Part shown: in pieces, positions 63,930-64,000 of the stretch
How positions within the stretch are numbered: position 1 is the first letter of the stretch
Layout: every line of letters begins with the position of its first letter
NCBI GenBank assembly: GCA_015478645.1
Contig: JADMIL010000004.1
Span: 41,942-105,941 of the forward strand
Direction: 5' to 3'
DNA: 64,000 nucleotides
Source: Candidatus Binataceae bacterium
GTDB lineage: Bacteria > Desulfobacterota > Binatia > Binatales > Binataceae
Translations under genes and position numbers: made by a program
Notes under the pieces: model-generated
The model's input: the letters and a program-made list of their open reading frames with translations, nothing else
Databases searched by the model: none
Told to the model about the DNA's origin: nothing

Positions 63930-64000
63930 CTAGGGAACCTCTGCATAAGTTAGGTTGTCATTCTGAGCGCAGCGAAGAATCCCGGATCCGGGACCCATGC
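63930..64000. repeat. Palindromic MITE-like repeat, copy 3 (cut by window end)
   Basis: Begins CTAGGGAACCTCTGCATAAG and continues with the same TTAGGTTGTCATTCTGAGCG core and CCCGGATCCGGG centre as copies 1 and 2, until the window stops at 64000. About 71 of an expected 116 bases are visible. It lies in the intergenic region upstream of the ligase gene start. Confidence 0.85.

Overview
The window is GC-rich, densely packed bacterial chromosome with a contractile phage-tail module at its left edge. MltG, an LPS-kinase-like protein, PgpA, MscS, an M23 endopeptidase and SecA with a zinc tail point to a Gram-negative-type cell. An F420-type luciferase-like oxidoreductase, a deoxyhypusine-synthase-like enzyme, several PAPS-type sulfotransferases and an archaeal-type ATP-dependent DNA ligase suggest an uncultured soil or sediment lineage, such as Binatota/Desulfobacterota-like bacteria. 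That placement is an inference with low confidence. No tRNA, rRNA or CRISPR array was seen.

Region 1 (1-10375, + strand) is a P2-type contractile tail module that runs off the left edge. It holds an upstream fragment, tail protein X, a small Cys-rich protein, D, V with a PAAR-like end, W, J and I. It ends with three tail-fibre or spike genes, of which the last (1249 aa) carries a clear signal peptide. Several very small reading frames fill the gaps.

Region 2 (10550-23064) holds two GT39-like membrane glycosyltransferases, one of them frameshifted, then an MscS channel, a small exported protein, glnA, an acyl-CoA dehydrogenase, an FxLYD protein, an XRE regulator, a WaaP-like kinase and a VIT1/CCC1 transporter.

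Region 3 (23233-28465) is a surface-decoration cluster: three paralogous sulfotransferases, a GT2 glycosyltransferase and a Rieske ferredoxin, followed by argJ. A CysQ-type phosphatase at 43419, which could remove the PAP by-product of sulfotransfer, lies elsewhere in the window.

Region 4 (28589-41900) is mostly - strand housekeeping: secA, murI, an SPL-type radical SAM protein, an unknown protein, a GT2, engB, a PEBP protein, an SDR, a DUF1634/TauE pair, cinA, pgpA and a cytidylate-kinase-like/BON fusion.

Region 5 (42234-53437) holds the deoxyhypusine-synthase-like gene, the CysQ-type phosphatase, an MFS transporter, a GT2, an F420-type oxidoreductase, a kelch protein, GDPD, an M23 endopeptidase, ruvX and mltG.

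Region 6 (53474-61408) is a tight MoxR-DUF58-vWA membrane operon. NUDIX and ATP-dependent DNA ligase genes close the window.

A roughly 116 bp palindromic repeat with CTAG-bounded terminal inverted repeats occurs at 21251, 40885 and 63930. A variant lies at 41999 and possible remnants at 10449 and 24172.
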